From NCBI GenBank assembly GCA_019787685.1, contig JAHNUO010000032.1, positions 124,001 through 188,000 on the forward strand: 64,000 nucleotides of DNA, in the 5' to 3' direction. This document shows, piece by piece, positions 46,366 to 58,001 of the stretch. Made by a program: the position numbers and the translations under genes. The DNA is from Chiua virens. Lineage: Eukaryota > Basidiomycota > Agaricomycetes > Boletales > Boletaceae. Numbering within the stretch: position 1 is the stretch's first letter; each line of letters starts with the position of its first letter. A model generated the notes under the pieces. That model made no database searches and was not told the DNA's origin. It was given only the letters and a program-made list of their open reading frames with translations.

Positions 46366-49302
46366 TTTGACTGTCGTGTCAAGCTTTCACTCCCAGGTAT
46401 TTATTGAATGTAAGTCAGGGTCCAGCATGGATCCAACCTGAATATAATTTAGCACATAAAAAGCATGTTGTAGGCTTGACCGGAGACAACAACGGCGCAA
46501 ACCTGTGTGCCTTTACCCAATAAAAACCCGTCACAATTTAGGATCTGCTGGAGGGCGAGACCCCGCGTGTGAGAGCGTGCTGTCTCAGCCTACATAACTT
46601 GTCGGCATACTTTCCTAGCCGTGTGAGGCACAAACTCGGGCCATCAAGTGGACTGTCAATTTACTGCTTCCGTGGCAAATTGTCATGCTGGCAGCTATCA
46701 ACCTGGGTTGCGGGACAAAATGTAGAGCAGGATACAAATATGATTCACAGGATCTTTTGGTTTCCGTCGATCTGTATCCTTGCAGTGCGAAGTTAAACGA
46801 AGTCGCGACGAGGATGAGCTTCGAATGGAGGATAGATACCACACTAACCATAACGGGGCTATGAATACTTCCTTAGTAAGATCGTTTGTCCAGACTCTGG
46901 GACCTGCCACGAGTTGGAACCGAAAAACAGGGTTTTCGCATCCGGGACGGGACCATACCCGGTAGCACGTTCGTGGGGTTTGCGCCGCATTGACAGTAGA
47001 TCCCAACTTGAAGGACCTTTTTGTCGTTCATATTGGAAGATCGGAAGCATTCGTGACCCTTTCGCACCCTGGTCCCTGAGGCCTGAAGAACTCCCCCGTA
47101 CCTAGTGGCAGTGAGGAGAGCGCTTCAAAAACTAAACGAAGGATGCTCACAGCCTGAAGAACCAGCGTGGTACAGCACCACGTTGGCGCTTCGGGTCTTG
47201 TGGCCCATCAGGTACAATTGTCAATGCGAGGAGGGATGGTCGTCGTATGGGGGTATCTACGTGTCCTGCTTCCTGGAGTGCTTGTCACGCATCTGTATGC
47301 ACACGCGGTAATGGTGGACCGCGGACCAGCATCTAGAAGAGGCTGTGAGTAATGAGATCTGAGTCTATAACAGTGTGAATTTGAGGAAACAGAGACGCTT
47401 ACCGCCCCCTTGTTATTTGAAGAACATTACAGTGTTGCAGAACTGTTTTCTGTCAACACGATATTAATGACGAACGTTCGTTCAGTCGAGGACAATATCG
47501 CGTGATCGTGTGAATCGAGATGCATCGGGCCGACACGGAGCTGCTACACCCGAGGGCGATCAATATTATCAACCGGGGACAAACTTAACTGATTCAATGG
47601 GAGGCATCAGGAAGAATTCACGCGTGCTCCAAACTTGAATTCGTAATAGGTGAAAATTGTACAAGTGGTCAAAAGGTATCATAGACATGCCAGTTCCTGT
47701 CGTGTATGTGGTGAGGACTCTGGGGACTCATGGGGCTCGCCATCCGTTTCTTCAGCGGCGCGATTCGGAACGTCTGCGGCAAGGTGATTGTTTACTTACG
47801 AGATTCGACTCAAGTCAATCGAACCTCACGGTTACAATGACAAAAAAACAATGAAATACGAATATACTGACTTGATATGGAACAAACTACTACCTCGAAA
47901 GGCAGGTGAGATGTCCGACGCCGTGACACAATGCATGAACTGATATCTCGACTCCTCTCTTTTGTCCTCTTCAGATGCCAGGTTTCGACTCGGAGCTTTC
48001 GAGTCCTCCGATCGCGGTGCGCACACAAAAATTTCGTCCCCAGACGTCATGAATCGAACTCACGTGAAATACACGCGTGGGATCGGTAAAAATGAAACGC
48101 GGGATCAATGACATCATCATCTGAATCAGTAGGACGCCCGAGGATAGAACGCGCGGTGGTATGGCGCAAGGTGTGGCGCCCCGAGAAGCACGGTTATCGT
48201 CTCCTGGAGCCGCGGATGTAGGTGAGATGGAAGATCTATATAAAAAAACATTTTCATTCGCGCCGCTGATCGGTGCTTGTCCGTGAGCATCTTGGAGCGT
48301 GGATTTGCTCGGAATTATCTTTTTCCCTCAAGACAACCCAGTATCGGAGCGATGGGTGGCCAGGATATGATTCACGCTGGCATTAATACCTCGATATGCG
48401 TCGAACACGAGAACAACCTTTCAGGAGTGAGTCAAAGAAAGGGTTTGAAGTGAGCCGTTATACTAGTAGGGACCTTCTATAATTTGACATTTACGCTTTA
48501 GAGGGAACGACAGTGCTGACTCCGCTGAGGACGACCACCTACTAAAGCCCATAATCATGTTAGTCGTAAATTAGCTTCAACACATGCCACTGGCACTGTG
48601 GCACTGTCGGAGGTCATATCATGATTATGGATCAATTCTTTGCGCCCAAAATTTTGATCTCCGACCTCCAAGCCTCGCAGTCTCACCGGCAGGCTAGCTT
48701 ATTACTCGCCCCACTCCACCGCCAAGGACGGTAGGTTTCCGAACTCGAAGTTCCAACATGCGAGAGCCACTGAAGACACAGTGGATACTAGTAGTGTATC
48801 GAGACGACGCACCATAGCCACCGTGTGATAGAGGACCGCGACGCCCGGGCCCCCGGTTGCGATTGTCTCATACCCTCACGGTCCTTCTCCGATCTCGTCG
48901 CACTGTCGCTTTCTCCGAAACAGCATGCCTGGTGATATTCTCATCTCCCTCCACACCTCAATCAACGCCTCGCTCATGGCTACAGTTTCGACGTTCTAAA
49001 TGATTCCGTGGAGCGTCCCAGCGCTCTCCCTCAAATTTCCTCAGGGTAAGAATCGACATGCTCGGGCAACACCTGGGTCACGTCCGTTTACTATCGTCCA
49101 TGCCCAACCAATTCTGTGAACCTGTTCCAGAGAATTTAAGTGTTGACTACTTCAAAAGGTGCGTAGGACAACTCGTCAGCAAGCTTACATCAAGAGATTC
49201 CTCACGTGGCATTCAAGCTTCCCTAGCGGAACAGGGAAGCTTTGCAACGCATCAATTTTCAGCATTGTCCAATGCTGTCTACGATACGTAAAGAAGGGCT
49301 TT
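46366..49302. other. Three-kilobase gene desert
   Basis: No frame shows family likeness, splice continuity or repeat blades. Scattered short open frames look random. Some stretches are palindromic at short range (for example GGTCAT/TGACC-like pairs near 48610-48665). A decayed gene or mobile element is possible but I cannot name one. Confidence 0.45.
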
Positions 49303-52300
49303 TCACTGCGTCGAGGTATAGTTCTGGTTGCAGTTCGCATACGAGAGACTGGAAGATCCACTCCGCAAGTAACAAATCTTGGAGGAGATACATTCCCCGG
49401 TGCAGTTTGCACCCGCGACGGAGCTTTTAGACTGGTATGTGTTGTATGTCTGAAAACGAACAACAGTGTGTCAGCCTAAGCAAACCACGATCGATTTCTT
49501 TCATCTAGACAGCGTACCTCTACCAATGACGGATCGTATTCCATTTCTGTACCAACCACGTCCGTCAAGGTGTGCTCCGACGTGAACAAGTAGAGTCACT
49601 CACGTTCGGTAACCAGATGCCACCAGGTCGCGTTGAGCGGGTCGTCGGCACCCCAGGTGATGTTTTGGCCATAGGCTTCACGGGTGCTGTACTCGAGGAA
49701 ATACGTGGGACCCACCGCTGTCTGGTTGTCGAGCGATGGGAACTCGTTCACATCACTGACCCAACTGTTCGTCACAACGTGAGTACATCTTTCTATTGTT
49801 CGCAGCCAGGCACATACGTGTATGCATCAAGAATGTCGAAGGTCTTAATCGATCATTGAGGGCGCTAGCGCACGAGAAAAGTACGGCTACGTACCGAAGA
49901 GTCTACTTCGTACATGCGGAAACCCGAGTTGAGGTTCGTCAAAGGTGTAAGCGATGGCATGATCTAGCTCCGCCGTCAGGGACTCGTGTGACTCGAGAAC
50001 ACGGCTCGACGTACCCACGATACGGTCTGCGCGGTCTCGGCGCTGATGTTGGTAGCGTTGTTTGCGTAGAAGATCTTCAAGAGTCGTAGGTTGGTATTGA
50101 AGAATCGCAGGCTTAGCAGGAATCAATTGATCACGTACGGTCAGTTGGTCCTCGTGCGTGTGCCCAAAGAAGATGTCTATTGTCCAGAGAAATTGAACAT
50201 CGCATACGCGTGGCAGTCTTAGGTGATCACTCACTTGCGATAACGTGTGGCGAGTAGCGATCAACGCTTTTCCCATCGTCTCAGTACATTGGTCGTTTGT
50301 CGGATATACAGAAGCGAGACTCACATTTGGTAGACTACAACAATAGTCAGCCCTGAGCGAAACGAAAGAGAGGAGGAGCACTTACATAGGTTCGTGGGGT
50401 TGAACTGAGACTGCGAAGCACCCCATCCGCTCAAAACGTGGCCGACGATCCAGACTTGGAACCGTTGGTCAAACGATAATCGAAGAGCACGGTGTGGGAA
50501 ACCCACCTCGATCACCTGCATCCTCGGCATCTTGAAGCTCATCGGTAAGGAAACGGAGGATTCCGAACGGATCAGGACTAGTGGCGTTGATGTAGCTGAA
50601 ATAGTTCAATCTGTCGAGATCATCCGACGGTTACACTGTGAGTCGCTTCAAGGAACGCAACATCGACGTGACGTACGTGTACCCTGGATAGTTTCCAGGT
50701 GTGGGTGATTCACAGGATAGACGCGAGAAAAAGATGTAGACATACACATATCAGTGTCGAGCGAAATGATGCGCAATCCATCGGGACGCTTGACGGTGTA
50801 GGCACCATAGTGTGTGCGCGCATATTCGACAGACGCTTCGGGAAGCCAATCTTCGTAATACCACATGGTAGAGACGTGATCATACAACCTGAATCGCATG
50901 AGCGTGGATTATCTATGGCGGTCAAAAGACATTACGCACCAATTGAATTGGTCTCCAAGAATGAAACCGCCAAGATAATATGGAATCATTTGGAATTGCA
51001 TCTGTTAAAGGAGTAGCTTGATAAAGGAGTAGACGATAAAAGAATCTTAATCACGTATGTGTCGTGGTTGCCAAGCGTTGCGTACACGGGTGCAGGACCA
51101 AGGTACTCCTTGAGAAGATTGTAAATGATAACCTAGGTATCCCTGTAAGAACTTGATCAATGTTCCAAATGCTGTCCGACTTCACCTCGCAATATTCAAC
51201 GTATGATCTGCGGTGACATGATCAGAAATCCGACATGTCGATTAATGGAGAGACGTGCCTGGAATATTGGTTGTCGGAATCGTGCGACGTCAGGTCTCCT
51301 GTGAATACAGAAAAGTTGAACCCAGTCCCCAAGGTCTCGGTCACTTCGGGGATGGCTTGCATGGCAGCAAGCATAAGTGAGATTGGCGTGTCACTACCAT
51401 CTATCATTAACCACGACCAAGAACAAGCAAGATGAGCATGAAACGCACCAGTAGTAAGCTCCATAACGTGATGCAGGGAGAAGGACCTGGTCGGGGGATG
51501 CCATGTTGTAGGTGTTCTCGCGACAACACATGTACTGACTGCAGTTGGCCTCGTATCCAATGGCATAACCTAGAAACGCAAACTCATCTGTATACGAAAC
51601 GAAGAAGTAGGTCTTAGAACGTACGGGGATCAATGTGGATGTCGGATACATGGAGAACCTTCAAGCGTTCTCCACTGGGTTGCTTTGGAGGAGGCAGGGG
51701 GTTCGGTTTTGGTTTGGCGAACCAATCCGTCAAGTTGAGGGGGACTGTCGGCGGCATTGGGCACAAACTCAGTTGCGCAGCGCATAGGAGCTACATAGCG
51801 TGCGAGACAACGATCTAAGTCACAGACACAGGATAAGTCATGTCAATGACCTACCTGTCCATCATATCCTCCCATATCGCCGAGCGCGACGACCTGCGAG
51901 AACACGGAACCAAGAGCAAGTCGGCTATACTCGTCATAACATGTCGTCGAGTAGTTGAAATACTCGCAAACCGCCTCAGCGAGGAGAGGTCCCTGTTCCG
52001 GAGCGGCTCCTACGAGCATTTTAGCGATAGTGAGTGATGCTTGGCATTGTGCACAAGTGTCACCAGCAAGCGCTGGACTAGCAGCGATAGACTGGATTTG
52101 GGAAAGGGCCGACTGGAGCAGCTGCGAAGGTTCCTGTTGCAGTGGCAGCGGATGAGGATCTACAGTGTCATTCTGTCAAAGAGGTCAATAAAGCTTGCAG
52201 AAACGTGACAACATCCACATACCTTGGGGAAGTTGGCGGGATCTGTCAGATTAGCAGGAAAGATAATACCCTATGCGATCAGATCAGATTGATTGGGTGA

Positions 52301-55300
52301 CTTCCCGTCAGGATTTAGAAATTTACAGACATGTGCTCATTTGACCTCAGTCGCTCTCGGGTAAATTTAGGGATTATTTTCTGTAAATCTGATAACCATC
52401 ACACAATTTCTAAATATTACAAATACTATATTGCCTTTCTGAGCCACCTGATGAGTGACAACTCGAGATCTTGCCATTACACTGCTCCCAATGCCTCTCA
52501 ACCCTGCAATACTCCTATCCCTGCTTGATGATGATGATGATTGGCTACTGCTTTCTGTGGTGGCTGGTGTCCTTATCTCTGGTGCTGCAGAAGCTCACCA
52601 AAATCAAATATGCAGACGTAACACATCCCGTCGCTATCTCTGCCATCCCCAGCTTCTTTCAAATCCACGCCAAGCAACTCCATGGATTCAACTCTATGAG
52701 AGCATGGATGATCGGGCATTCATAACCACTATGGGGTTTGATGTCCAATCCTTCCACTACCTTCTTGAAAGTGGTTTTCAGGAGGTCTGGGACACAGTTC
52801 CAGTTCCACGACGAGATGTTCCCCTAGATGGGCAGCCTCAACTTGGGAAGCGATCATTGGATGCTGCTGGTGCTCTTGGTCTTACCCTCCACTTCCTGGC
52901 ATCAGCAATGACAGAAGTCTCACTTCAGCAAATCTTTGCCCTCATCCCCACCACTGTCAACCGATATCTCAATTTCTCACTTGACATCCTTCATACCATC
53001 CTCTCTCACATGCCAGAAGCTGCCATCCGCTTTCCTTCAGTCCAGGAGATAGAGTCATACAATGCTCTTATTCGTTCCCGTCATCCTCGTCTTGTTGGTG
53101 GATTTGGTAGCATTGACGGGTTAAGTCTTCCTTGCCAAACTGCAGATGAACCAGAGATGGAGAATGCAACTTATAATGGCTGGAAGAGTGCACATTTCAT
53201 CACAAATATTTTGGTTTTTGCTCCTGATGGTGTGTATTCTACACGTTTAGACTTCAGGTTCAAGGTTGTGCATAATGATCTTACTTGAAACTTCAGGTTG
53301 TATCATCTCTGCTGTTCTCAATGCTCCTGGGAGTTGGCATGATTCTCATACTGCCCGTCCTGTCTATGCTCAGCTGCAAAACAAGGTACCTGAAGGATAC
53401 TACCTCATTGCTGACTCAGCATTTCCTCGTGGCACTGCTGCTGTTGCAGGAAAGATTGAAGCACCACTGAAAAGTGGTGCTCGTCTGCCAGACAATGAAA
53501 TAGAACAGGAGGAGCTGCTGGCTTTTAATAGGCAGCTTTTGGCTTATCGACAGACTGCAGAATGGGGTATGCGCACTTTGCAGGGCTCATTTGCTCGCCT
53601 GCGGGTCCCTTTGGATATTAACAATGCTCGTGCTCGCAAGCGTCTCTTGGAAATATGTGTGCGACTGAATAATGTACGGGTCATACGAGTCGGCATCAAT
53701 CAAATACGCTCTGTATACATGCCAATTTGGAGAAGTAGCAGCGAGGAGTTATGGGATAATTTAGGTGATCAGCTCTTTGGCAATATCCGTCAAAGGGATC
53801 GAGTTTCACGATTTCATCTTGTTGTCGAAGAGAGATGATATTTACATTTGACTTCTTATTTGCATACAAAAAAAAAATTATGACGAGGTTACTACATTTT
53901 CCCTACTGTCCTCGCCACGACTTGGACCACCATAACCATCATGATGATTGCGACTTGGGGATTCTGTTGGTGAGGGGGCAGAGTGTTGACTAGCATGCTG
54001 TGGTGAGGAACGTTGACGATAATGACTCAGAGGCGAGTACGGTGAGTAGTGTCGGTTGTGGCGATCACGATGACGGGGTGAATAATAGCTATGATCATGA
54101 TATCTGGAGCGCCTGCTAGCAGGAGAGCGAGACCGAGATCGTGGCTTTGGATACTTCATGACTTTCATAAACTCGAGCTGTGATTCCATGACTGCGAGCT
54201 TGTTTTCAGCAGCAGCAGCACGTTGAGACTCGTGAAGAACTTTATCTGTGAGTTCATCTACACGTCGCCGTGCTGCTTGAAGCTCTACACGGAGTAGGTC
54301 CACTGCAGAGCTGTGCTCCGACAGCTGAAGTGCTTGGTGAAGCTTGTGGTCATCTCGCTCTTTCATGGCAGCAGGTGAGAATGCAGAAGTAATAGAGACC
54401 AAAGCATCAGCAGCGGAGGCAGAGGAACGGCTGGGGCGGCGCATGGAAGGCTGAAGGAGAGAATTGGCACGATATGCCTTGACGACAGACTTCCCTTTCT
54501 TGCCTGTTTGTTTGACCTCGTCCTCCGATCCAGGACTGTCGTTAGCCTCATTTCCGGAGTCACTTGTCAGCGAGATATCACCATCACTGATAGTCACAGT
54601 TCCTGACTTTTCTATCAGTGCGTCTTGAATTTCCCATGCCAGTTTAACATGGGGTGGGAGCTCAGCGTCGCCTGTCGGTTTTTTCGTGCTCGCAATCTGG
54701 AAAAACGAAAAGGATTAATGCTAGAAACAATAAATAGTGAAAGATAACATACCCCTTCATATTTGGCTCGCAGTGCCTTCGCCGTGCGTGTAGTATACTT
54801 GTGGCGAAGCGCAAACTTATTGTAGTCGTCGGTAACATGCTCCCATGCTCGTCCTCCAAGCGGTAGGATTGTTTTAATGATATTCAAGAGCCTCATGATC
54901 TCCTTGTCAGAATAACCAGAAGCGCCAACTCGTCGTCCCTTTTTCTGAGCCCCCTCACTCTCCTCTGGGGTCTCCACCACAGGAGCAGCATGGACTTTCT
55001 TTTTGTTGCTTATCGGGGCCTTTCGATTGCGCTTTGTGGGTGGATTACACTCACTTGGGGTGGGGGCAAGACGTTTCAACTCAGATCCTTTTTTGGAGGC
55101 TACCCGAGCAGTGGGGGCTAGTGGCTGCAGTATCTCGTCGTCGGTTGGTACCCAGTCTGAATAGGGTTGTGTGGGTTGCGAGGGCTCAGACTGTGAGGGC
55201 TGTGGTAAGTGTGGGGGCTGCAAGGGCTGCGAAGGCTGTGGGGGTTGTGGGGACTGTGAGGGCTGCAAGGGCTGCGAGGGCTGCGAGGGCTGAGTGTGCG

Positions 55301-56321
55301 TTGTGGATGGAGTCACGGAGGACATGTGCGTGTGGTACAATCCAGGTGAGCCTGCAACAGGCAACTGGGCTTGATGAAAGGGTTGGGTGGGTGGCCTGGC
55401 GAAGGAAATTGGTCCCGAGGCTGCCGGTTGTGGTGTAGGGGAAAAGGTCTGTCGTGTAACAATGGCATCAGCGTCATAAACTTGCACCACTTGAAAGCTA
55501 CTTACCATGGGCTGGCCAGGTACGACAGTGGAAACTGGGTAGGGGGGAATACTCCCAAAGGAGTAGGGCTGAATGTGTGGGGGAGTTGGTAAGATCGTAC
55601 GGCCGGTATGCGTGGCGGCAAAGCTTGAATGGTCCGAGTCTGTGCGACCGGTGCGACTGTGGACTGGATTGTAACTTGAATCCGGGCCAGGCATTGCTCG
55701 GGTCGGATGGAGAGTGGTATAGTCCTGGAAAGAGGGTGGTGGATGAGGAAGACTTGATTGTGGTTGCATGCTCGGGTCGCACAGTGGTGAGTGCCAGTGC
55801 TTGAGCAATGAGCGCGTCGCTGCCAGTATCGATGTGATTAGTAAGCAGCGCGCCGTCACTCGGAAACAGGAACCTACCCCTGAGAATGCCATATATGGCA
55901 CGAAATGGGTCGTCTTGAATTTACAGACGTTTACAGAGGGGGGTAGGACCCCTCCTCAGATTTAAGGTTTACAGACAGTGAATGACGACAGCTGCGCGAC
56001 ATGCACCATATGGCTCCTTCCAAGTTTGGGTGCAGCTGTCATTTTTACGGCTGAAATTTACAGAAAAACGTCTCTAAATCCTGACGGGAAGTCACCCATT
56101 ATCAGCGGTGATGTCTACTTGAAACCTACCGTGACTGGGTCCGTGATCACGGGCTGCGGTTGCACGGATGTGGCAGTCGGATTGTTCCAGTATGACGCGT
56201 ATACCGAAGTAGGGAATTCTCCAGGGGCAGTATACGCGGAGAGTATCGTATCATCGGCATTTACGCCTATCGCACCCACTAGCGTCAGAAGTGCCAAGGA
56301 TGCCGGAAGAGTTAGCATCAT
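49303..56321 (-). CDS. Acid sphingomyelinase-like secreted phosphodiesterase, copy C, with transposon in intron 1
   Basis: Same family and domain order as the gene at 35669. Exon 1 (56321-56130) encodes a signal peptide ([22 protein letters not shown]) and ITDPVT. Intron 1 spans 52271-56129 and contains a whole Harbinger-type element. Exon 2 starts at 52270 with [16 protein letters not shown]. Downstream are the saposin B region ([28 protein letters not shown]), [18 protein letters not shown], a GNHD region, [32 protein letters not shown] and TWWHLVTE. The C-terminal Cys-rich exon ([16 protein letters not shown]) ends at TGA 49303-49305. No frame break was found in the exons. Whether the 3.9-kb intron is still removed decides if the gene works. 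Confidence 0.82.
52295..52319 (+). repeat. Left terminal inverted repeat of the Harbinger element
   Basis: The first 25 bases are the exact reverse complement of 56073-56097. After that the two ends diverge, apart from a further TTTACAG motif. Confidence 0.92.
52491..53838 (+). CDS. Harbinger-type transposase (DDE_Tnp_4 nuclease)
   Basis: The transposase cuts and joins element ends. The ATG at 52491 opens [18 protein letters not shown]. The intron at about 53230-53295 joins FAPDG to [16 protein letters not shown] in phase. Catalytic acidic residues are visible: Asp in GSIDGLSLP, Asp in [10 protein letters not shown] and Glu in [13 protein letters not shown]. An N-terminal helix-turn-helix-like region ([28 protein letters not shown]) fits this family. 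The stop is TGA 53836-53838. Length is about 425 residues, near full size for the family, with no in-frame stop, so activity is possible. An earlier in-frame GTG exists but is less likely as a start. Confidence 0.9.
53878..55892 (-). CDS. Myb/SANT-like accessory protein of the Harbinger element
   Basis: In Harbinger elements a second protein with a Myb-like DNA-binding domain helps the transposase enter the nucleus and bind ends. Here the N-terminal half is Pro/Gln/Ser-rich, including a run of [12 protein letters not shown] repeats. Then come basic patches and the Myb-like trihelix ([27 protein letters not shown] through [12 protein letters not shown]). One intron at about 54699-54753 leads to the second exon: an acidic stretch, KKGKSV, a coiled coil (about [20 protein letters not shown]) and an Arg/Ser/His-rich tail, ending at 53878. 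The start is uncertain; the ATG at 55892 or one of the internal Met codons may be used, and an intron near 55860-55885 is possible. Confidence 0.75.
56073..56097 (-). repeat. Right terminal inverted repeat of the Harbinger element
   Basis: Exact inverted copy of 52295-52319, followed by ATT as the target-site duplicate. Confidence 0.92.
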
Positions 56322-56368
56322 GATTGTAGTGTTGTGGCTCTTGGACGAGTAAGATGCCAAGACACTGT

Positions 56369-56376
56369 CTTTTATA
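56369..56376 (-). promoter_or_regulatory. TATA box of sphingomyelinase-like copy C
   Basis: The minus strand reads TATAAAAG 48 bases upstream of the start codon at 56321. The promoter therefore survives on the far side of the transposon. Confidence 0.55.
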
Positions 56377-58001
56377 TCCAACCATATATGTGGATATTCT
56401 TGAATGTGAAGAAAAGAACACGAGGAGGCGCGGCCCATGCGCGATCCTGTCACTTGTGCACGCACGTTCGCCGTTCAATCCGCATTCTTTTCAATCACGA
56501 GTGACGGACAGTGGGGAAGACGACGCATTGCGATCCCAGGGACTGATTATAGTTGAGGTGTATAAGTGGATTGAAGCCACCTATTGCGGAACCAAGCCTT
56601 TTGAAATGAGGACTTCTCTTCTTCAAGCAGACGTCTTGTTACCTCGACCTGTGCCAGAAAGATAGGTATGCGACTGGATTGTATAATGTATCGACGCGCA
56701 TTCGGAAGGCTGAGTGCGACGTAGGCCCACGGCGAAACTCCCAGGAATGTCAGCTTGGATCATTTTTAGCGAGTGGGTACGGGAAATTTCACTCAGAGAC
56801 GGCGAGGCATTTTCCATGTCCGGTTGATGCTGGTGCCTAGATGCTCCAAGGATGCAAAGTGTGGTGTGGCGTGACAACATTGATAAGGTCGCCGTCGTCA
56901 AAGCGACTCAGGTTATGCCAGATCATGATTCAGAAGCCGAGGCTATGCAAATGAAAACTGTTACTTGCTGCTCACCTGCTATAACCAGGGAATACCTTTT
57001 GCCAACCTCCAGTATCCTCCTGTCCGATCTGAAAAAATTCTTGATGCAAACGTTTCCGTCGGAACTGGGTGGTTCAGATGAGTCGGAGATCTTCGAAGTT
57101 CCGGTGTAATTTCGCTCGGCAGGAAATCCCGACATCGACCCAGTGCTGACAATTGCTCTACTCGTCAGTACTTAAGCTGGCATAGACTTCCCATCGGTTA
57201 ACTATTGGTTCCACCGACGTTGGTTGAAATCTGAAGTGGCCAGCGAACGGCTGTGGGAGAGCCATGTACGAAATCATAGTTTACCGGCCCGTCCAATCGA
57301 CACTTTATCCACACGAGGTGGTGTCGGAGCGCGGTTTGACTCATTCAAGGCGGCTGTTTCAGATGTTCCTGAGCAATGATATCTCGGCAATGTCAACTGC
57401 CCTCGGACTTGATTGAGACTGATAAGCAACGGGAAATCGAATGTACGCCGTACGAAAAGATATACTGACCGAATCCGAGGAGGCTGGGGTTGACAAGAGG
57501 AGCGACTTTGGACAATGAGCTGGTGCCACTCGCCTGTTGCAATCCGAGACTTCTATGCATCGCGGCGGTTATACGCGGTATGAACACTACGTGATGCGAA
57601 GCAAGGCATGACACGTTGCCGTGCAATCTGATTGGTTGTGTGTTATTACCGGTGTCATCTCGGACTTGGAATTCGTCGCTTGTTCGAAAGTACCCTCTTT
57701 TTTGTTTGACCAGCTCCACCATCCCTAGCCGTCTCAGTTGATCATCTTATCGTCGTAGTACGTTCAAACCTCCCCATTTTTCGCCTATAAAAACCCGTCG
57801 GTTTTTTTAGTGTTACCAGTACTTTTTCGTCTGCGTCGTCGAACTACCTGACTTCGACTTCAAAGGGTGTTTTTACAACCCTCTTTGCATGTACTCGAAC
57901 CAGCTTGGTAGCACCCACAATCCCCACCGAGGCAGCAAACACACTTGCGCAGGTTTTCTCGCTGCTCACTAGGATCGTTCGTCTACCCTTTTTCACCCAC
58001 C
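56377..58001. other. Intergenic region upstream of INO1
   Basis: About 1.6 kb. A minus-strand frame at 57393-57722 and a plus-strand frame at 56852-57109 have no family likeness and are not called. A TATAAAA at 57786-57792 probably belongs to the INO1 promoter, with a pyrimidine-rich leader after it. Confidence 0.5.
57786..57792 (+). promoter_or_regulatory. Probable TATA box of INO1
   Basis: TATAAAA about 210 bases upstream of the INO1 start codon, followed by a C/T-rich stretch typical of fungal leaders. Confidence 0.5.

Larger units (their letters stand above)
52292..56100. mobile_element. PIF/Harbinger-type DNA transposon, apparently complete
   Basis: Element 52295-56097 (3803 bp) has identical 25-bp terminal inverted repeats beginning GGGTGACTTCCCGTCAGG. 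It is flanked by the 3-bp direct repeat ATT (52292-52294 and 56098-56100), the target-site length expected for Harbinger elements. Subterminal TTTACAGA motifs recur several times at both ends. It carries a DDE transposase on the plus strand and a convergent Myb/SANT-like gene on the minus strand, the usual two-gene layout. Both genes look intact. Confidence 0.9.

Noticed and set aside
48000..48060. Possible tRNA-like T-arm (GAATCGAACT) region
   Set aside because: No acceptor, D-arm or anticodon stem can be formed around it.
55034..55438. Plus-strand Ala/Arg/Val-rich frame inside the transposon
   Set aside because: Antisense of the Pro/Gln/Ser repeats of the Myb-like protein.
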